Counted from the first letter of the stretch, positions 32,505 to 40,249 are shown. The stretch is DNA of 40,436 bases from Clostridia bacterium (GCA_017450885.1 JAFSSR010000043.1:1-40436); one strand, 5' to 3'. Numbers and translations: made by a program. The notes: generated by a model from the sequence alone, not told the origin.

Positions 32505-32533
32505 ATTATACAACAAATCATCTTGTTTTTCAA
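32505..32533 (-). promoter_or_regulatory. Promoter of the pectinacetylesterase-family gene
   Basis: Minus-strand -35 TTGAAA (32533-32528), 17-bp spacer, perfect -10 TATAAT (32510-32505). Its -35 abuts the -35 of the opposing promoter. Confidence 0.7.
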
Positions 32534-32551
32534 TATGTTTGATGATATAAT
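32523..32551 (+). promoter_or_regulatory. Promoter of the clostripain-like peptidase gene
   Basis: -35 TTGTTT (32523-32528), 17-bp spacer, perfect -10 TATAAT (32546-32551). It shares base 32528 with the divergent promoter, so the two polymerases cannot bind together. Confidence 0.65.
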
Positions 32552-32587
32552 ATTTATAGAAATCCAAAAAAGTCATCGGAGGATCGT

Positions 32588-34936
32588 ATGAACAGACCCG
32601 GAGGCGGAAGACAGAGACATATAATCGGCAGCGACAGCGGAGGCGGCAGACGCGGATCAGGCCTCGGTACAGGTCCGGTCGGGCGCAAGCAGGGCTATTC
32701 CGGAAGACCGTTCGGCGGCGGAGGCGGAAGCGGCTCCGGAGGCGGTTTTCGCGGACGGTCGGGCGGCGGGATAAGCATTATCGCCGTCATTGTCATCGTC
32801 GCCTTTTTCGCTCTCGGAGGCGGAAATCTTTTCTCCGGGCTTTTCGGGGGAAGCGGAACGGGCGGGCTTCCCGTCTCCGGTAACGGGCTTTCCGTTCTCG
32901 GCTCGCTTATCGGCGCGCAGTCGGGCGAAAGCTGCGTAAGCACCGTATCGAGCGGATGGGTCGCCTCGCCGAACACCGGGAAACTCGATACGACGGTAGC
33001 CGAGGGCTCCCGCGCCAAATATACCGCCGTCCCCGCGGACGGATGCAAGGTCACGCTTATGGTGTATATGTGCGGGACCGATCTCGAATCGAAAAACGGG
33101 ATGGCTACCGCCGATCTCACCGAGATGACCAAAGCAAAGCTCGGCGCGGACGTCAACGTCATCGTCTACACGGGCGGGGCGAGAAAATGGCAGAACAAGA
33201 TAGTCAGCAGCAGCGTGAACCAGATCTACAAGGTAGAGACGGGCGGACTGCGCTGTCTCGTGAAGGACGACGGCAGGGACTCGCTCGTCAAGCCGGCGAC
33301 GCTCGCCCGCTTTATCAAATTCTGCGCGGATAAATATCCCGCGGACAGATATCAGCTTATCATGTGGGACCACGGCGGCGGCTCGCTGACCGCCTTCGGT
33401 TACGACGAAAAGAACCCCAATTCGGGCTCGATGACCCTGAAGGGGATAAACGAGGCTTTGACTTCGGCGGGTGTGAAGTTCGATTTCATAGGCTTTGACG
33501 CCTGCCTGATGGCGACGCTCGAGACCGGCCTCATGCTTTCGGATCACGCCGATTATATGATCGCCTCGGAGGAGACCGAACCGGGCGTGGGCTGGTACTA
33601 CACCGACTGGCTGACCAAACTGTCCGCAAACACCTCTATTCCCACGACCGAGCTCGGCAGGCAGATAGTCGACGATTACGTCACTTATTGCACCCGAAAT
33701 TGCAGCGGACAGAAGACCACCCTTTCGGTAGTCGATCTCGCAGAGCTCGAAAACACCGTGCCGGACGACCTGCGCTCCTTTGCGGTCAGCACCTCCGAAA
33801 TGATCGACGGCGACGGCTTCAAAAAGATATCCGACGCCCGCAGTACCGCTCGCGAGTTCTCTCCGTCGAGCAAGCTCGATCAGGTCGACCTCGTCCACCT
33901 TGCGTACAATATCGGCACGCCCGAGGCAAAGGCGCTCGCCTCATCTCTGCTCGGAGCCGTAAAATACAATAAGACCGCTTCGGTGATGAGCAACGCTTAC
34001 GGGCTCTCGGTGTATTTTCCGTATCAGCGCGTCTCGAAGGTCGATACGGCGGTCGAGACCTACGAAGCCATCGGCATGGACGACGAATACTCCCGCTGCA
34101 TACGGCAGTTCGCCAAACTTGAGACCGGCGGACAGTCGATCTCGAACGGCGGATCGACAAGCGTTTTTCCGTCGCTGTTCGGCGGATCGTACTCCTCGCC
34201 CCTGTCGGCTGAAAGCGTTCTGAACACGCTCGGCAGTCTCTTCGGCAGAGGGAATATCACCGATAAGTCCGCGGAGTTTGTCGCCGCCCACCAGTTCGAC
34301 GGAACAAAGCTGGTCTGGGAGGAAAAGTCCGGCGGCGTTGTAATGACCCTGCCCGAGGAGCAGTGGGAGCTGGTACACGATCTGCGGCTGTCGGTCTTCT
34401 ACGACGACGGCGAAGGGTATATTGACCTCGGGCTCGACTGTATCTACAATTTCACCGATGACGGCGATCTTGTGGGGACTTACGACGGGGCGTGGCTCGG
34501 CATCGACGGGCAGAAGGTCGCGGCGTACTGCACCGATCTGCACATCGACGGAAATGAAGCGACTTACACATACCGCGTGCCCGTGCTTCTCAACGGCGAC
34601 CGCGCCGATCTGATTATTATATTTGACGACGTCAATCCCTACGGCTATATCGCCGGCGCGCGCTACGATTACGTCGAGGGCGAGACCGAGACGGTGGCAA
34701 AGGAGATGACCGCACTCAACGTCGGCGACAAGATAGATCTTGTCTGCGATTACTACGACTACGACGGAAATTACCTCGACAGCTATATGTTCGGCGATCC
34801 GATCACCTATACGGGCAAGAACGAGATCGGCGACGTGATGATCGACGGGTCCAGAGCGAACGCGGCGTATCTGTTCACCGATATTTACAATAACGAATTC
34901 TGGACTCCGCAGATGAAGGTGACAAGCGGCAAGTGA
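32588..34936 (+). CDS. Membrane-anchored clostripain-like cysteine peptidase (C11)
   Basis: 782 residues. A cytoplasmic Gly/Arg-rich tail (about 1-60, with runs such as GGGGGSGSGGG) is followed by one membrane helix (about 62-78) and a Gly-rich linker. The C11 domain starts near 150 (CKVTLMVYMCGTDLES) and has catalytic His262 in LIMWDHGGGS and Cys306 in IGFDACLMA. A C-terminal beta-rich region of ~250 residues follows. Clostripain-like enzymes cleave after Arg or Lys and often self-process. Being anchored, it probably acts at the outer cell surface. GGAGG precedes the ATG and a terminator follows. Confidence 0.9.
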   Translation: MNRPGGGRQRHIIGSDSGGGRRGSGLGTGPVGRKQGYSGRPFGGGGGSGSGGGFRGRSGGGISIIAVIVIVAFFALGGGNLFSGLFGGSGTGGLPVSGNGLSVLGSLIGAQSGESCVSTVSSGWVASPNTGKLDTTVAEGSRAKYTAVPADGCKVTLMVYMCGTDLESKNGMATADLTEMTKAKLGADVNVIVYTGGARKWQNKIVSSSVNQIYKVETGGLRCLVKDDGRDSLVKPATLARFIKFCADKYPADRYQLIMWDHGGGSLTAFGYDEKNPNSGSMTLKGINEALTSAGVKFDFIGFDACLMATLETGLMLSDHADYMIASEETEPGVGWYYTDWLTKLSANTSIPTTELGRQIVDDYVTYCTRNCSGQKTTLSVVDLAELENTVPDDLRSFAVSTSEMIDGDGFKKISDARSTAREFSPSSKLDQVDLVHLAYNIGTPEAKALASSLLGAVKYNKTASVMSNAYGLSVYFPYQRVSKVDTAVETYEAIGMDDEYSRCIRQFAKLETGGQSISNGGSTSVFPSLFGGSYSSPLSAESVLNTLGSLFGRGNITDKSAEFVAAHQFDGTKLVWEEKSGGVVMTLPEEQWELVHDLRLSVFYDDGEGYIDLGLDCIYNFTDDGDLVGTYDGAWLGIDGQKVAAYCTDLHIDGNEATYTYRVPVLLNGDRADLIIIFDDVNPYGYIAGARYDYVEGETETVAKEMTALNVGDKIDLVCDYYDYDGNYLDSYMFGDPITYTGKNEIGDVMIDGSRANAAYLFTDIYNNEFWTPQMKVTSGK

Positions 34937-34955
34937 GGAGCCGGGACCTCATAGG

Positions 34956-35016
34956 GTCGGCTTTGCCGACAAGAAATCAAAAAAGGCGCTGAAAGTTCTT
35001 TTCAGCCCCTTTTTTC
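34956..35016. terminator. Terminator between the C11 peptidase and tcdA, preceded by a GTCGGC palindrome
   Basis: Arms AAAAAAGG-x-GCTGAAA (34979-34994) and TTTTCAGC-x-CCTTTTTT end at 35016, usable in both directions by the convergent genes. A perfect GTCGGC-TTT-GCCGAC hairpin (34956-34970) precedes it and resembles the GTCGCC palindromes at 11270. Confidence 0.85.
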
Positions 35017-35022
35017 TTACTG

Positions 35023-36075
35023 TTAACGGCTTCCCGCCGTTCCGCACAGATCCTTTATGACCTCCCCGGCAATGATAAGACCGACGACCGACGGGACGAA
35101 GGCTACGCTTCCGGGGACGGAGCGGCGGCTCGCGGGTCGGTTATCGGGAGTTTCGGAATTACTGAATACCGGGCTTATATGTTCGCACGAGTCGGAATAC
35201 ACGTTTTGGGACACGCGGCTCGCGGGTTGGTTATCGGGAGTTTCGGAATTACTGAATACCGGGCTTGTGTGTTCGCACGAGTCGGAATACACGTTTTGGG
35301 GCCCGCGGCTCGCGAGCTGGTTATCGGGAGTTTCGGAATTACTGAATACCGGGCTTATATGTTCGCACGAGTCGGAATACACGTTTTGGGGCCCGCGGCT
35401 CGCGAGCTGGTTATCGGGAGTTTCGGAATTACTGAATACCGGGCTTGTGTGTTCGCACGAGTCGGAATACACGTTTTGGGGCCCGCGGCTCGCGGGAGGT
35501 TCTTTAGAAAAGACGACCTTGAGCTTTTTCACTCCGCGTTCTCTCAACTCCCGCCGCATGACCTTCGCCAGCGGGCAGACCGACGTTTTGTATATATCCG
35601 CGACCTCGAACCGGGTCGGGTCGAGCTTGTTTCCCGCACCCATCGAGCTGATTATAGGTACTCCCGCGGCGTTCGCGCGCATTACCAGCTCGATCTTTCC
35701 CGTCACCGTGTCGATGGCGTCGATCACGTAGTCGAATTGAGTGAAATCAAATCCGCGCGCTGTTTCCGGCGTGAAAAACACCCTGTGCTTTGTCACCTTG
35801 CAGCCGGGTGATATGTCCTTTATCCGCTCCTCGCAGACGTCGACCTTGTACCTGCCTATCGTGCTTCCGAGGGCGATTATCTGCCTGTTCAGGTTGGAAG
35901 GCGCGACGGTGTCGTTGTCCACTATGTCGATCGCTCCTATACCGCTCCGGACGAGGGCTTCGACGGCGAAGCCGCCCACCCCGCCGACGCCGAATACGGC
36001 GACCCGCTTGCCGGCGAGCGTTTCGACCGCCTCTTCTCCGAGGAGCAGAGCCGTCCTTGAAAGCCTCTCATCCAT
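35023..36075 (-). CDS. tcdA: tRNA threonylcarbamoyladenosine dehydratase (ThiF/MoeB-like) interrupted in frame by a 30-residue tandem repeat
   Basis: 350 residues, versus about 230-270 for the family. The E1-like core shows VAVFGVGGVGGFAVEALVRSG (ATP site), DNDTVAPSNLNRQ, FDYVIDAIDTV and SSMGAGNKLDP. After KLKVVFSKEPP, four copies of a 30-residue unit containing NVYSDSCEH and SPVFSNSETPDN intervene before the conserved end GSVAFVPSVVGLIIAGEVIKDL. TcdA cyclises t6A to ct6A in tRNAs. A longer ATG at 36099 exists, but GGAGG and the family start MDERLSRTALLLG support 36075, overlapping the upstream gene by 8 bases. Activity is plausible if the insert loops out. Confidence 0.9.
   Translation of the reverse strand: MDERLSRTALLLGEEAVETLAGKRVAVFGVGGVGGFAVEALVRSGIGAIDIVDNDTVAPSNLNRQIIALGSTIGRYKVDVCEERIKDISPGCKVTKHRVFFTPETARGFDFTQFDYVIDAIDTVTGKIELVMRANAAGVPIISSMGAGNKLDPTRFEVADIYKTSVCPLAKVMRRELRERGVKKLKVVFSKEPPASRGPQNVYSDSCEHTSPVFSNSETPDNQLASRGPQNVYSDSCEHISPVFSNSETPDNQLASRGPQNVYSDSCEHTSPVFSNSETPDNQPASRVSQNVYSDSCEHISPVFSNSETPDNRPASRRSVPGSVAFVPSVVGLIIAGEVIKDLCGTAGSR
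35126..35496. repeat. 90-bp tandem repeat array (4.1 copies) inside tcdA
   Basis: Units lie at 35126-35215, 35216-35305, 35306-35395 and 35396-35485, plus an 11-base start of a fifth. About 83 of 90 positions are invariant. Two linked changes (CTTATATG versus CTTGTGTG) alternate A-B-A-B along the array. The unit is a multiple of three and is open in the coding frame and in two plus-strand frames. No spacers separate the units, so it is not CRISPR. Confidence 0.97.
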
Positions 36076-36652
36076 TGATTGCCTCCATCTTGCCCGCAAG
36101 GGTCTGGTCGATTATCTGCTGCATGATATCCTGCGTCAGCGCGCCGGTGACGTAGCCGAAAATGCTGCCGTCCGGGCTTATCATAAAGGTGGTGGGGTAG
36201 GAAACGACGCGGTATACGTCGAGCAGCGTTCCTCCCTCGTCCATCACCACGGGATAGGTGTATCCGTTGTCCGAAAGGAACGCTTTGACTCCCTCCGCGT
36301 CTGTTTCCCCCGACGCGTTGGGGAAGGCGACGCCCAGGATCGCGACCTCGCCGTTATCGCCGTATTTGTCGTACAGCGCCTGGATATCCGGCATTTCGCC
36401 GCGGCAGGGCGGGCACCAGGTCGCCCAGAAGTTGAGAAAGACCGCCTTGCCCTTGTAATCGGAGAGACGGCGGAGAACGCCGTACTGGTCGTACAGCTCA
36501 AAATCCGGCGCGGGAGTAGTTTCGCCGTCAGCCGTCTCCTGCTGTGTATCCGCCTGCGCTTTTCCGGTATCTTCGGCGGTCTCGCGGCTTTCGCACGAGA
36601 CGAGCATGACCGCCGCGAATACTATTAAAAACAGTACAAATATCCTTTTCAT
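36068..36652 (-). CDS. TlpA/ResA-like thiol-disulfide oxidoreductase lipoprotein
   Basis: 194 residues from the ATG at 36652, chosen for the GGAGGAG site and because a lipoprotein signal peptide follows at once (MKRIFVLFLIVFAAVMLVSC, lipid Cys20); the frame extends 11 codons upstream. An acidic linker leads to the AhpC/TSA-Redoxin fold with FLNFWATWCPPCRGEMPDIQ (CPPC active site) and the cis-Pro region SYPTTFMISPDG. It should reduce or isomerise extracytoplasmic disulfides using electrons from CcdA, encoded 13 bases upstream. It overlaps tcdA. Confidence 0.9.
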   Translation of the reverse strand: MKRIFVLFLIVFAAVMLVSCESRETAEDTGKAQADTQQETADGETTPAPDFELYDQYGVLRRLSDYKGKAVFLNFWATWCPPCRGEMPDIQALYDKYGDNGEVAILGVAFPNASGETDAEGVKAFLSDNGYTYPVVMDEGGTLLDVYRVVSYPTTFMISPDGSIFGYVTGALTQDIMQQIIDQTLAGKMEAING

Positions 36653-36665
36653 TGTCTCCTCCCGC

Positions 36666-37403
36666 CTACGACGCCAGCCGCGCAAAGAAGCCGGAAAGGT
36701 CGTCCATAAGCCCCGTTATCATCATTATTCCCATTATTATCATTATCACGCCGCCTATCCTGACGGTGTACTTTAAAATATTTCTGTGTTTCTTAAACAG
36801 GTCGAGCAGAGAGGCGGCGAACAGTCCGACCGCGAGAAAGGGAAGGACAAAACCGAGTGTGTAAACGCCGATCATCAGATAGCCCTTTGCGCTCGAGTCG
36901 GCTGACGCGGTCATCAGGAGAACGCTCGAAAGCGTTGGACCGACGCAGGGCGTCCAGGCGAAGCTGAAGGTAAAGCCCATCAGTAAAGCGGTCAGCGGAG
37001 ACATAGCCATTTTTGTCACCGTGAAAGGGAGCCGTCTTTCGCGTTCGATCACCGCGGAGCCTCCGAAAACGCCGAGCTGATAGAGCCCGAAGAGTATCAC
37101 GATCACCCCGCCGATCACCGAAAAGACACGTCTGCCCGATCCGAGAAATCTTCCGACGGCGGTCATCCCGAGTCCGAGCAGAAAGAAGGTGAAACTGATC
37201 CCGAGGACAAAAAAGAGGGTGTTTACCGCCGCCTTGCTCCGTTTATAGCGGAGCTTTCCGTCCGCATCCCTCGCCGCCGTGCCGCCCGACAGATAGCCGA
37301 CGTATACGGGCAGGAGCGGAAGAACGCATGGCGAAAAGAAGGACAGAAGTCCCTGCAGAAAAACCGTTATAGCCGGTACGCTTACGTCGATGTTGAAGTT
37401 CAT
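36666..37403 (-). CDS. ccdA: Cytochrome c biogenesis protein CcdA (thiol electron transporter)
   Basis: 245 residues with about six membrane helices. The conserved cysteines are in LSFFSPCVLPLLPVYVGYLSG (helix 1) and FAWTPCVGPTLSSVL (helix 4). CcdA passes electrons from cytoplasmic thioredoxin to outward-facing redoxins such as the TlpA-like lipoprotein encoded next. No cytochrome c synthesis genes lie in the window, so general extracytoplasmic thiol reduction is the more likely purpose. The promoter is at 37469-37497. Confidence 0.93.
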   Translation of the reverse strand: MNFNIDVSVPAITVFLQGLLSFFSPCVLPLLPVYVGYLSGGTAARDADGKLRYKRSKAAVNTLFFVLGISFTFFLLGLGMTAVGRFLGSGRRVFSVIGGVIVILFGLYQLGVFGGSAVIERERRLPFTVTKMAMSPLTALLMGFTFSFAWTPCVGPTLSSVLLMTASADSSAKGYLMIGVYTLGFVLPFLAVGLFAASLLDLFKKHRNILKYTVRIGGVIMIIMGIMMITGLMDDLSGFFARLAS

Positions 37404-37468
37404 ACGTCAGTTCAAAGTTCAGATATTACAGATAATTGAGAGGCGGGCGGCGCTGTTTTCGTACGTTA

Positions 37469-37497
37469 ATTCTATCATATTTTGCCCCGCGTTTCAA
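37469..37497 (-). promoter_or_regulatory. Promoter of the ccdA operon
   Basis: Minus-strand -35 TTGAAA (37497-37492), 17-bp spacer, -10 TAGAAT (37474-37469). A remnant GTTCAAAGTTC repeat lies in the leader. Confidence 0.7.
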
Positions 37498-37545
37498 GTA
37501 AAAATGTTTTGAACAAAAAAAGTTGAAAAAATCATCAAAACCCTA

Positions 37546-37574
37546 TTGACAATCGCGTGACCGCGTGCTATAAT
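37546..37574 (+). promoter_or_regulatory. Perfect-consensus promoter of the DUF1836 gene
   Basis: TTGACA (37546-37551), exactly 17 bp, TATAAT (37569-37574). Both hexamers are full consensus, unusual in a natural gene, and the spacer contains a G+C-rich near-palindrome (CGCGTGACCGCG). Confidence 0.85.
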
Positions 37575-37607
37575 CTAATAAACTCAAGGAAAGCGAGGTA
37601 AACCATT

Positions 37608-38156
37608 ATGGAGACCGTACCGGGCACCAATATCAAATTTGACTCGTCGGGATCGGTGTTTGAGCGGTTCAGCCCGTTCATCAGCGCGACGGACGGACTT
37701 TCGCTCGGGCAGATATGCAGCATCACGGGGCTTGAGCCTTTTATGATCCAGAACTGGGTCAAGCGCGGATTTGTCCCTCATCCGCTCAACAAGAAATACG
37801 GCAGGAGACACCTTGCCCGCATACTTTTGATATCATGCCTGCGCGATTCGATGCCCATCGACCGCATCGGCGCGATACTGATCTACATCAACGGCGATAC
37901 GAACGACGAGAGCGACGATATCATAACGGAGGACCGGCTTTTCGACTCCTTCTGTCTGTCGCTCAAAAGGTACACCGACACCCCGGATATGACGCCGGAG
38001 AACAGCATTTCGGAAACGCTCGCGTCGCTCGAAGTGACCGATCCGCAGGCGACCGAACGTCTCGGCAAAGCGCTTGCCGTCATGCTTTACGGATATATCT
38101 CCGGCGCGTACAAGCGTATGTCAGACGCCGCTTTCGCCGAAATGGTGAGGCAATAA
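37608..38156 (+). CDS. DUF1836 protein with MerR-like helix-turn-helix
   Basis: 182 residues. LSLGQICSITGLEPFMIQNW followed by VKRGFVPHPLNKKYGRRHLARILLI looks like a MerR-type winged HTH and matches the DUF1836 pattern common in Firmicutes; the rest is helical. It is probably a transcriptional regulator, but no target is known. No effector domain is recognisable. The perfect promoter suggests strong expression unless the gene is repressed, for example by itself (inference). The SPFH gene follows after 121 bases. Confidence 0.82.
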   Translation: METVPGTNIKFDSSGSVFERFSPFISATDGLSLGQICSITGLEPFMIQNWVKRGFVPHPLNKKYGRRHLARILLISCLRDSMPIDRIGAILIYINGDTNDESDDIITEDRLFDSFCLSLKRYTDTPDMTPENSISETLASLEVTDPQATERLGKALAVMLYGYISGAYKRMSDAAFAEMVRQ

Positions 38157-38277
38157 CCCAAAAGAACGTCCGTGTTTATAAGGGCGGGGACCTGCGCTCC
38201 GCTGTAAAAATATCATGTGAGGTATAACAATGAACGGCAATACCAAAAAGAGAATAATAATCGAAGGAGATAAAATA

Positions 38278-39129
38278 ATGAACAACAAGATCACAAAGAA
38301 AGCGATAATCATCATCGCGGTACTCGCGGTGCTCGCCATCGTGCTCGCCAACAGCTTCACCGTGGTCGAGGCGGGACACACCGGAGTGCTCGTCACGCTC
38401 GGCAAGGTCAACGAGACGGTGCTTCAGGAGGGCATACATATGAAGATACCCTTCATCCAGCAGTGCGTCAAGATCGACAACCGTATAGTCAAGCTCGAGG
38501 TGCAGACCGAGGCCTTTTCCAAGGACCTGCAGAGCGTAATGACCACGCTCGCCATCAACTACCGCGTGGACACGTCCAAGTCCTACAGCATTTATAAGAA
38601 CATAGGCGCAAATTACGAGACGGTGCTCGTCACCCCCGCGGTCAACGAGGTGCTCAAAGCGATAACCGCTAAATATACCGCCGAGGAGAGCGTCACCAAC
38701 CGCGCCCTTATCTCTGACGGACTCGTCGCCGGACTCAACGATAAGCTCAACGCCATAGGTCTTTACGTTACCGACGTCAACATCATCAACTTCGACTTCT
38801 CGGAAGCGTTTATAACCGCTATCGAGGAGAAGCAGGTTGCGCAGCAGAAGCTCCTGAAGGCCGAGACCGAAAAGCAGACCGCCATCAAGAACGCTGAGGC
38901 GGAGGGCGAGACCATCCGCATCAAGGCGAACGCCGAGGCTGATCAGATCAAGATCAAGGCGGAAGCCGAAGCGGAAGCCAACAAGACGATTGCCGCCTCC
39001 CTCACTCCCCAGGTCATAGAGAACAAGAAGCTCGAAAAGTGGGACGGCGTACTTCCCAAGGTCACCGGCGGCGCTTCCACCTTCGTCTCGGTGGACGACG
39101 TTGTGAACGGGACCACCCCTGAAAACTGA
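38278..39129 (+). CDS. SPFH/prohibitin-family membrane protein
   Basis: 283 residues from the ATG at 38278, which has AAGGAG 9 bases upstream; an in-frame ATG at 38230 has no such site and would add a hydrophilic stretch before the membrane helix. One N-terminal helix (IIIIAVLAVLAIVLANSF) is followed by the PHB domain (VEAGHTGVLVTLGKV through VNIINFDFSEAF) and an Ala/Glu/Lys-rich coiled coil (about 180-245). Such proteins form ring-like membrane scaffolds and regulate FtsH-type proteases or membrane microdomains. A strong terminator follows. Confidence 0.9.
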   Translation: MNNKITKKAIIIIAVLAVLAIVLANSFTVVEAGHTGVLVTLGKVNETVLQEGIHMKIPFIQQCVKIDNRIVKLEVQTEAFSKDLQSVMTTLAINYRVDTSKSYSIYKNIGANYETVLVTPAVNEVLKAITAKYTAEESVTNRALISDGLVAGLNDKLNAIGLYVTDVNIINFDFSEAFITAIEEKQVAQQKLLKAETEKQTAIKNAEAEGETIRIKANAEADQIKIKAEAEAEANKTIAASLTPQVIENKKLEKWDGVLPKVTGGASTFVSVDDVVNGTTPEN

Positions 39130-39137
39130 CGACGACC

Positions 39138-39166
39138 AAAGGACCGGGAATTTCCCGGTCCTTTTT
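39138..39166 (+). terminator. Terminator of the SPFH gene
   Basis: AAAGGACCGGGA and CCCGGTCCTTT arms around AATTT, followed by a T run, 9 bases past the stop. Confidence 0.92.
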
Positions 39167-39203
39167 GCAAAAGCCCGGCAAGGGCCGTATTGGTGAGATC
39201 GAT

Positions 39204-39737
39204 ATGAAAAGAAATATGAGACAATGCAAAAAAAGCTCCGACGGCACAAGGATCGCAAAACATCAGGCTGTCATTCTGCTTGCCGTTGGACTTGTGCTGG
39301 GGACCGTGTTTACCTTCGGGGTGAAGTACTGGAATAAAGGTATTTCCGTAAACGAGACCATTAAGGTCACGGGAACGTATCAGTCGTATCATATCAGGTC
39401 CGGGTACGAGGGACTTGTTAGGGAAAAAAGCGGAAAGGAAATCACGGTATGCTTTTCCGATATTGAAAACAAGTTCGTCGACTCCTCGTGCAATACCGAT
39501 GCGCTGCGCGAAAAATTGAGATCGGTCACGCCGGGGACGAAAGTCGAGATGCTCATACATCCCAACAGCCCGACCATAATGGAGATGCGCGCGGACGGGA
39601 CGGAGATCCTCTCGTTCGAGGACGCGAGCCGCGCTATGGCGAGTTCTTCCGCCGGGTTTATGCTGCTCGGACTGTTTTTGTACGCAATGGCAGTCTACGG
39701 CGGATATCTGCTTCTTTCCGGCAAGTGCGATAAATAG
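39204..39737 (+). CDS. Two-helix membrane protein of unknown function
   Basis: 177 residues from MKRNMRQCKKSSDG. The frame opens further upstream (39165) but that overlaps the SPFH terminator, so an internal ATG was chosen; the ribosome-binding site (GGTGAG) is weak. A helix at about 20-38 and another near 150-170 flank a ~110-residue soluble part with strands (KEITVCFSDIENKF, TKVEMLIHPNSPTIME), somewhat like DUF3592-type proteins. No function can be assigned. It lies 22 bases before the next membrane protein, likely co-transcribed. Confidence 0.7.
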   Translation: MKRNMRQCKKSSDGTRIAKHQAVILLAVGLVLGTVFTFGVKYWNKGISVNETIKVTGTYQSYHIRSGYEGLVREKSGKEITVCFSDIENKFVDSSCNTDALREKLRSVTPGTKVEMLIHPNSPTIMEMRADGTEILSFEDASRAMASSSAGFMLLGLFLYAMAVYGGYLLLSGKCDK

Positions 39738-39759
39738 ATGAAAGGAGATCATCGAAAAA

Positions 39760-40230
39760 ATGAAAAAACCAGGAAAAACTGAGAAAAGGATACTTAAAAT
39801 CAGAGTGTTTTTCATAGCCTCCGCCGTTTTTTTGGCGCTTCTCGGAACGCTTACGATAATCGGTATACTGAATGACGAAACGCGCCCGAACTGGCATGCG
39901 GCAATTTGCGCGATCCCGTTCGTCGTGATGATAATATTTGAGGCCGTCCTGTCTTTTCGTGTCCTTTCTTACGCGTTCCATATAGAGTTTGGCGATCATA
40001 ATACCATATTTGTGACAGGATTTGGCAATGTGTCTGTAAACAATAACGATGTTTATGAGGTGAGCGTAATCAAAGGCGTTTTTGCAGGAAAGCCGGAGAA
40101 GCTGACGATAAAATCGAATGACGGAATTAAAACACGCGTATTTAAATACAGGTCAAAGGTTTTCGGAGATGAAAACGAAGCGTTTGAAAAATGCAGAAGG
40201 TACTTTGACCGTGCCGTTTTTATCGGGTAG
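39760..40230 (+). CDS. Small membrane protein of unknown function
   Basis: 156 residues with AAGGAG before the ATG. A basic start precedes two membrane helices (about 15-35 and 46-68), then a soluble C-terminal half with a PH-like strand pattern (NTIFVTGFGNVSVNNNDVYE, KLTIKSNDGIKTRVFKY). G+C content is visibly lower than in most neighbours. It may work with the preceding two-helix protein, with which it shares size and topology, but this is only proximity. Confidence 0.72.
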   Translation: MKKPGKTEKRILKIRVFFIASAVFLALLGTLTIIGILNDETRPNWHAAICAIPFVVMIIFEAVLSFRVLSYAFHIEFGDHNTIFVTGFGNVSVNNNDVYEVSVIKGVFAGKPEKLTIKSNDGIKTRVFKYRSKVFGDENEAFEKCRRYFDRAVFIG

Positions 40231-40249
40231 TATTAATACACTATTATTG

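Noticed and set aside
35126-35485. Regular array considered as CRISPR
   Set aside because: The 90-bp units are contiguous with no unique spacers, lie within a coding frame, and no cas genes are present.
35057-35811. Plus-strand frames through the tcdA repeat as real genes
   Set aside because: No ribosome-binding site or recognisable domain; they arise because the repeat lacks stops in several frames.
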